A DNA stretch of 6,061 nucleotides from NCBI GenBank assembly GCA_021811525.1, contig JAJZOK010000115.1, forward strand, positions 1 to 6,061. The letters are read 5' to 3'. The translations under genes and the position numbers were made by a program. The first letter of the stretch is position 1. Every line of letters begins with the position of its first letter. The DNA is from Thermoplasmata archaeon (GTDB taxonomy: Archaea; Thermoplasmatota; Thermoplasmata; Thermoplasmatales; Thermoplasmataceae). Below, piece by piece: positions 4,888 to 6,061 of the stretch. The notes under the pieces were generated by a model. The model had not been told where the DNA came from, did no database searches, and worked only from the letters and a program-made list of their open reading frames with translations.

Positions 4888-5682
4888 ATGATGATTGCAT
4901 TTGTTGGAAAGGGGGGAGTGGGCAAGACCTCTATTTCTTCCGCACTTGCCCTTCATCTCTCGCGCCACGGCAAAACTGCTATTGTTTCCAGTGATTTCAT
5001 GTCTTCATTGCGACACGTATTCCATGATGATCATGAGGGCTTGAAAGTAATTGAAATGAAGGAAAAAGAAGTAGCAGTTGCCTGGAAAGCCAGGTATGGC
5101 AGCGAGGTGAATACTGTGCTCAGGCAATTCTTCAAAGTGGATCCATGGATACTTGACCATATTGCGGAAAGCCCTGGTGTGGCTGAGGAGTTCATGATAT
5201 CAAGTGTTGTTGATTTGGACAATTCAGGGGAATACGATTATGTGGTCTGGGACACTGCGGCATCTTCTTCCACAATGCATCTACTCATGCTGGAGAAGGA
5301 ATTTTATGAGCACCTTGACAGGGATGTCATGCTCTTTCTAAAATTGAGGGACAGGTTTCACGCGGAGAAGGTACTAGATTTGCTTGAAGAGTGGAAATCC
5401 TTATCTAGAGAGGTCTGGCGCAAACTAGAAGAAACGGCCTTTTTCCTTGTAACCACCCAGGATGAACTCAGCCTTCTGCAGGCAATCGAAATACGGGAAG
5501 ATTTTGCTAGGATGGGCCTGAACTTAAGAGGTACAATCTGCAACAGATGCAAGGAGTCTGCAGAAGGGGAATTTGCTTTGAAAGTGCCAGAATATCACGG
5601 CACTGCAAGGGAAATAGTGGAACAGATATCAAGAAGCCCAATGGAATCTTTGTTGCAAAGACTGGAATTGCACCACGCGTGA
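4888..5682 (+). CDS. ArsA/Get3 (TRC40)-family ATPase, 264 aa
   Basis: SIMIBI-class P-loop ATPase of the ArsA/Get3 branch, a cytosolic dimer that in its best-known members inserts tail-anchored membrane proteins or energises arsenite export. The deviant Walker A motif GKGGVGKTS is at residues 7-15, with the signature Lys8 that reaches across the dimer. Switch I is SSDFMSSLRHVF (34-45), keeping Asp36 but lacking the usual DPAHSL wording. PGVAEEF (96-102) matches the PGxxE segment typical of the family. Switch II is VVWDTAASSSTMHLLML (119-135), keeping Asp122 but replacing the usual PTGHTLR. CNR (218-220) corresponds to the adenine-binding N-R motif. At 264 residues it is a single ATPase unit, shorter than Get3, with no visible Get3 zinc CxxC pair and no clear arsenite-binding cysteine set. 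Arsenite resistance is therefore unlikely; a Get3-like targeting role is plausible but unproven. Two adjacent ATGs (4888, 4891) are equally usable. A small gene follows closely. Confidence 0.9.
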   Translation: MMIAFVGKGGVGKTSISSALALHLSRHGKTAIVSSDFMSSLRHVFHDDHEGLKVIEMKEKEVAVAWKARYGSEVNTVLRQFFKVDPWILDHIAESPGVAEEFMISSVVDLDNSGEYDYVVWDTAASSSTMHLLMLEKEFYEHLDRDVMLFLKLRDRFHAEKVLDLLEEWKSLSREVWRKLEETAFFLVTTQDELSLLQAIEIREDFARMGLNLRGTICNRCKESAEGEFALKVPEYHGTAREIVEQISRSPMESLLQRLELHHA

Positions 5683-5718
5683 ATATTCTGAAGTATTGTT
5701 TTGCAGCACTTTTTGGAA

Positions 5719-5928
5719 ATGCTTCAAATACATACTGGTTTTACTCTTATCGTATACATGATCCGCGGACTCAAATGGGAAGACATGGATGACATTATCA
5801 GGAACTATTATTCATATTATGACGAGATGGAAAGTGAAAACCAGGGCCTGGGACTTGTTTTCTACTGGATAAAGCCTGATTATCCAAGCGAAATCCAATG
5901 GTTCAGCACCGTTCTCAAAACATTATGA
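5719..5928 (+). CDS. Small acidic protein of unknown function behind the ArsA/Get3-like gene, 69 aa
   Basis: Unrecognised protein with plausible composition: an N-terminal LQIHTGFTLIVYMIRGLKW part, an acidic, tyrosine-rich middle (WEDMDDIIRNYYSYYDEMESEN), then GLGLVFYWIKPDYP and a C-terminal EIQWFSTVLKTL. The short hydrophobic stretch TGFTLIVYMI is too brief for a secure membrane span, and the rest reads as a small soluble alpha/beta protein. ATG 5719 is preferred because GGAA precedes it; TTG 5701 would add six residues (75 in all), and ATG 5758 would remove 13. It begins 36 bases after the ATPase stop on the same strand, so the two are probably co-transcribed and possibly functionally linked, for example as a partner of the ATPase; this is context only. 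A weak AT-rich motif (GAATATTCTG, 5681-5690) could give it a promoter of its own. Its stop abuts the stop of the converging minus-strand frame. Confidence 0.65.
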   Translation: MLQIHTGFTLIVYMIRGLKWEDMDDIIRNYYSYYDEMESENQGLGLVFYWIKPDYPSEIQWFSTVLKTL

Positions 5929-6061
5929 AATGTCATGCAATGTCTCGTTCGGAACGTATGCCATCTCAGTCCTTCCTGCTCCAGGAGCATCAGGCATGCT
6001 CCTGGTGTACAGGTATTCATCCATCATGGATGGCAAAGAGGATTCCCCACTCACGGGGAAC
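5923..6061 (-). CDS. C-terminal part of a minus-strand protein, running off the right edge
   Basis: The minus strand is open from the window edge to TAA (5923-5925), giving 45 residues with the start beyond the window. The tail contains SSLPSMMDEYLYTRSM, then GAGRTEMAYVP and NETLHDIS, a balanced protein-like composition. I do not recognise the family from this much. It converges on the small plus-strand gene and the two stop codons lie side by side (TTATGA, 5923-5928), a tight tail-to-tail arrangement common in compact archaeal genomes. The plus strand is also open here (an ATG at 5935) but reads as an unlikely Cys/His/Arg-rich product, so I prefer the minus strand. Three inverted repeats lie inside this frame, which leaves some doubt that it is coding. 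Confidence 0.5.
   Translation of the reverse strand, partial: FPVSGESSLPSMMDEYLYTRSMPDAPGAGRTEMAYVPNETLHDIS
5981..6005. repeat. Perfect 10-bp inverted repeat, 5-base loop
   Basis: CCAGGAGCAT (5981-5990) and ATGCTCCTGG (5996-6005) are exact reverse complements around CAGGC. The stem is GC-rich and should fold stably in RNA of either strand. It lies inside the minus-strand partial frame, about 55 bases before its stop, so it is not an ordinary terminator of that gene; for the plus-strand small gene it lies about 50 bases downstream and could act there as a 3' structure. Confidence 0.6.
6019..6060. repeat. Two further short inverted repeats at the right edge
   Basis: CATCCAT (6019-6025) and ATGGATG (6027-6033) are complementary around one base, a near-palindrome. 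TTCCCC (6044-6049) and GGGGAA (6055-6060) pair around a six-base spacer, ACTCAC, and end one base from the window edge. With the hairpin at 5981-6005 this makes three symmetric elements in 80 bases. Each alone is short enough to occur by chance. Confidence 0.4.

Noticed and set aside
4888..5682. Arsenite-pump ATPase (arsA) name and an arsenic-resistance locus
   Set aside because: Only one ATPase unit is present, the metalloid-binding cysteine set is not seen, and no arsB, arsR or arsD gene is nearby.
5547..5792. Plus-strand 81-codon frame overlapping the ATPase end and the small gene
   Set aside because: It is out of frame with both, crosses their boundary and has no coherent composition.
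5935..6061. Plus-strand frame open to the right edge from ATG 5935
   Set aside because: Composition is rich in Cys, His and Arg with no order; the opposite strand is more protein-like. Not excluded, because only about 42 codons are visible.
6041..6061. Calling a CRISPR array at the right edge
   Set aside because: A single palindromic copy without spacers or a second repeat is not an array; kept only as a lead.

Overview
The window looks like an archaeal chromosome segment, most likely from the Thermoplasmata (Ferroplasma/Cuniculiplasma-type relatives). The evidence is indirect: several genes have an AT-rich TATA-like box about 24-32 bases before the start codon and little or no room for a leader or Shine-Dalgarno site; there is a four-CBS protein with a ribosome-hibernation-like tail, a short ArsA/Get3-type ATPase, and a transposase remnant of a kind I associate with these acidophiles. 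No rRNA or tRNA gene is visible, so the taxonomic call is an inference.

Layout. At the left edge, on the minus strand, is a 42-residue protein with ten cysteines (31-159), then a Gfo/Idh/MocA-type oxidoreductase (240-1214, minus). A promoter region of about 96 bases separates the oxidoreductase from a divergent plus-strand gene for a four-CBS protein ending in a domain that resembles RaiA/HPF (1311-2441). This converges on a histidine-phosphatase gene (2484-3074, minus), with a possible hairpin between them. Upstream of that on the same strand is a cysteine-rich 287-residue protein of unknown role (3127-3990): an N-terminal zinc-ribbon-like segment precedes a domain that resembles secreted putative metallopeptidases, with an altered His-Glu motif. 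Next comes a degraded transposase C-terminus (4051-4248, minus).

The right third is mostly plus strand: a membrane-anchored surface-type protein whose start is obscured by an apparent one-base frameshift (about 4285-4756), an ArsA/Get3-family ATPase (4888-5682), and a small uncharacterised acidic protein directly behind it (5719 or 5701 to 5928). A minus-strand reading frame running off the right edge (5923-6061) converges on that small gene; the two stop codons lie side by side. The last 80 bases hold three consecutive perfect inverted repeats.

How the genes relate. This is mainly a collection of short, separately promoted units rather than one pathway. The only likely operon is the ATPase plus the small gene behind it. 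Possible themes are translation control (CBS-HPF-like protein), membrane-protein targeting (Get3-like ATPase) and zinc- or cysteine-rich proteins (the 42-aa and 287-aa products). I see no complete mobile element, defence system or confirmed CRISPR array. The most interesting items are the cysteine-rich microprotein, the zinc-ribbon/metallopeptidase-like fusion with a lost histidine, and the CBS-HPF-like fusion.
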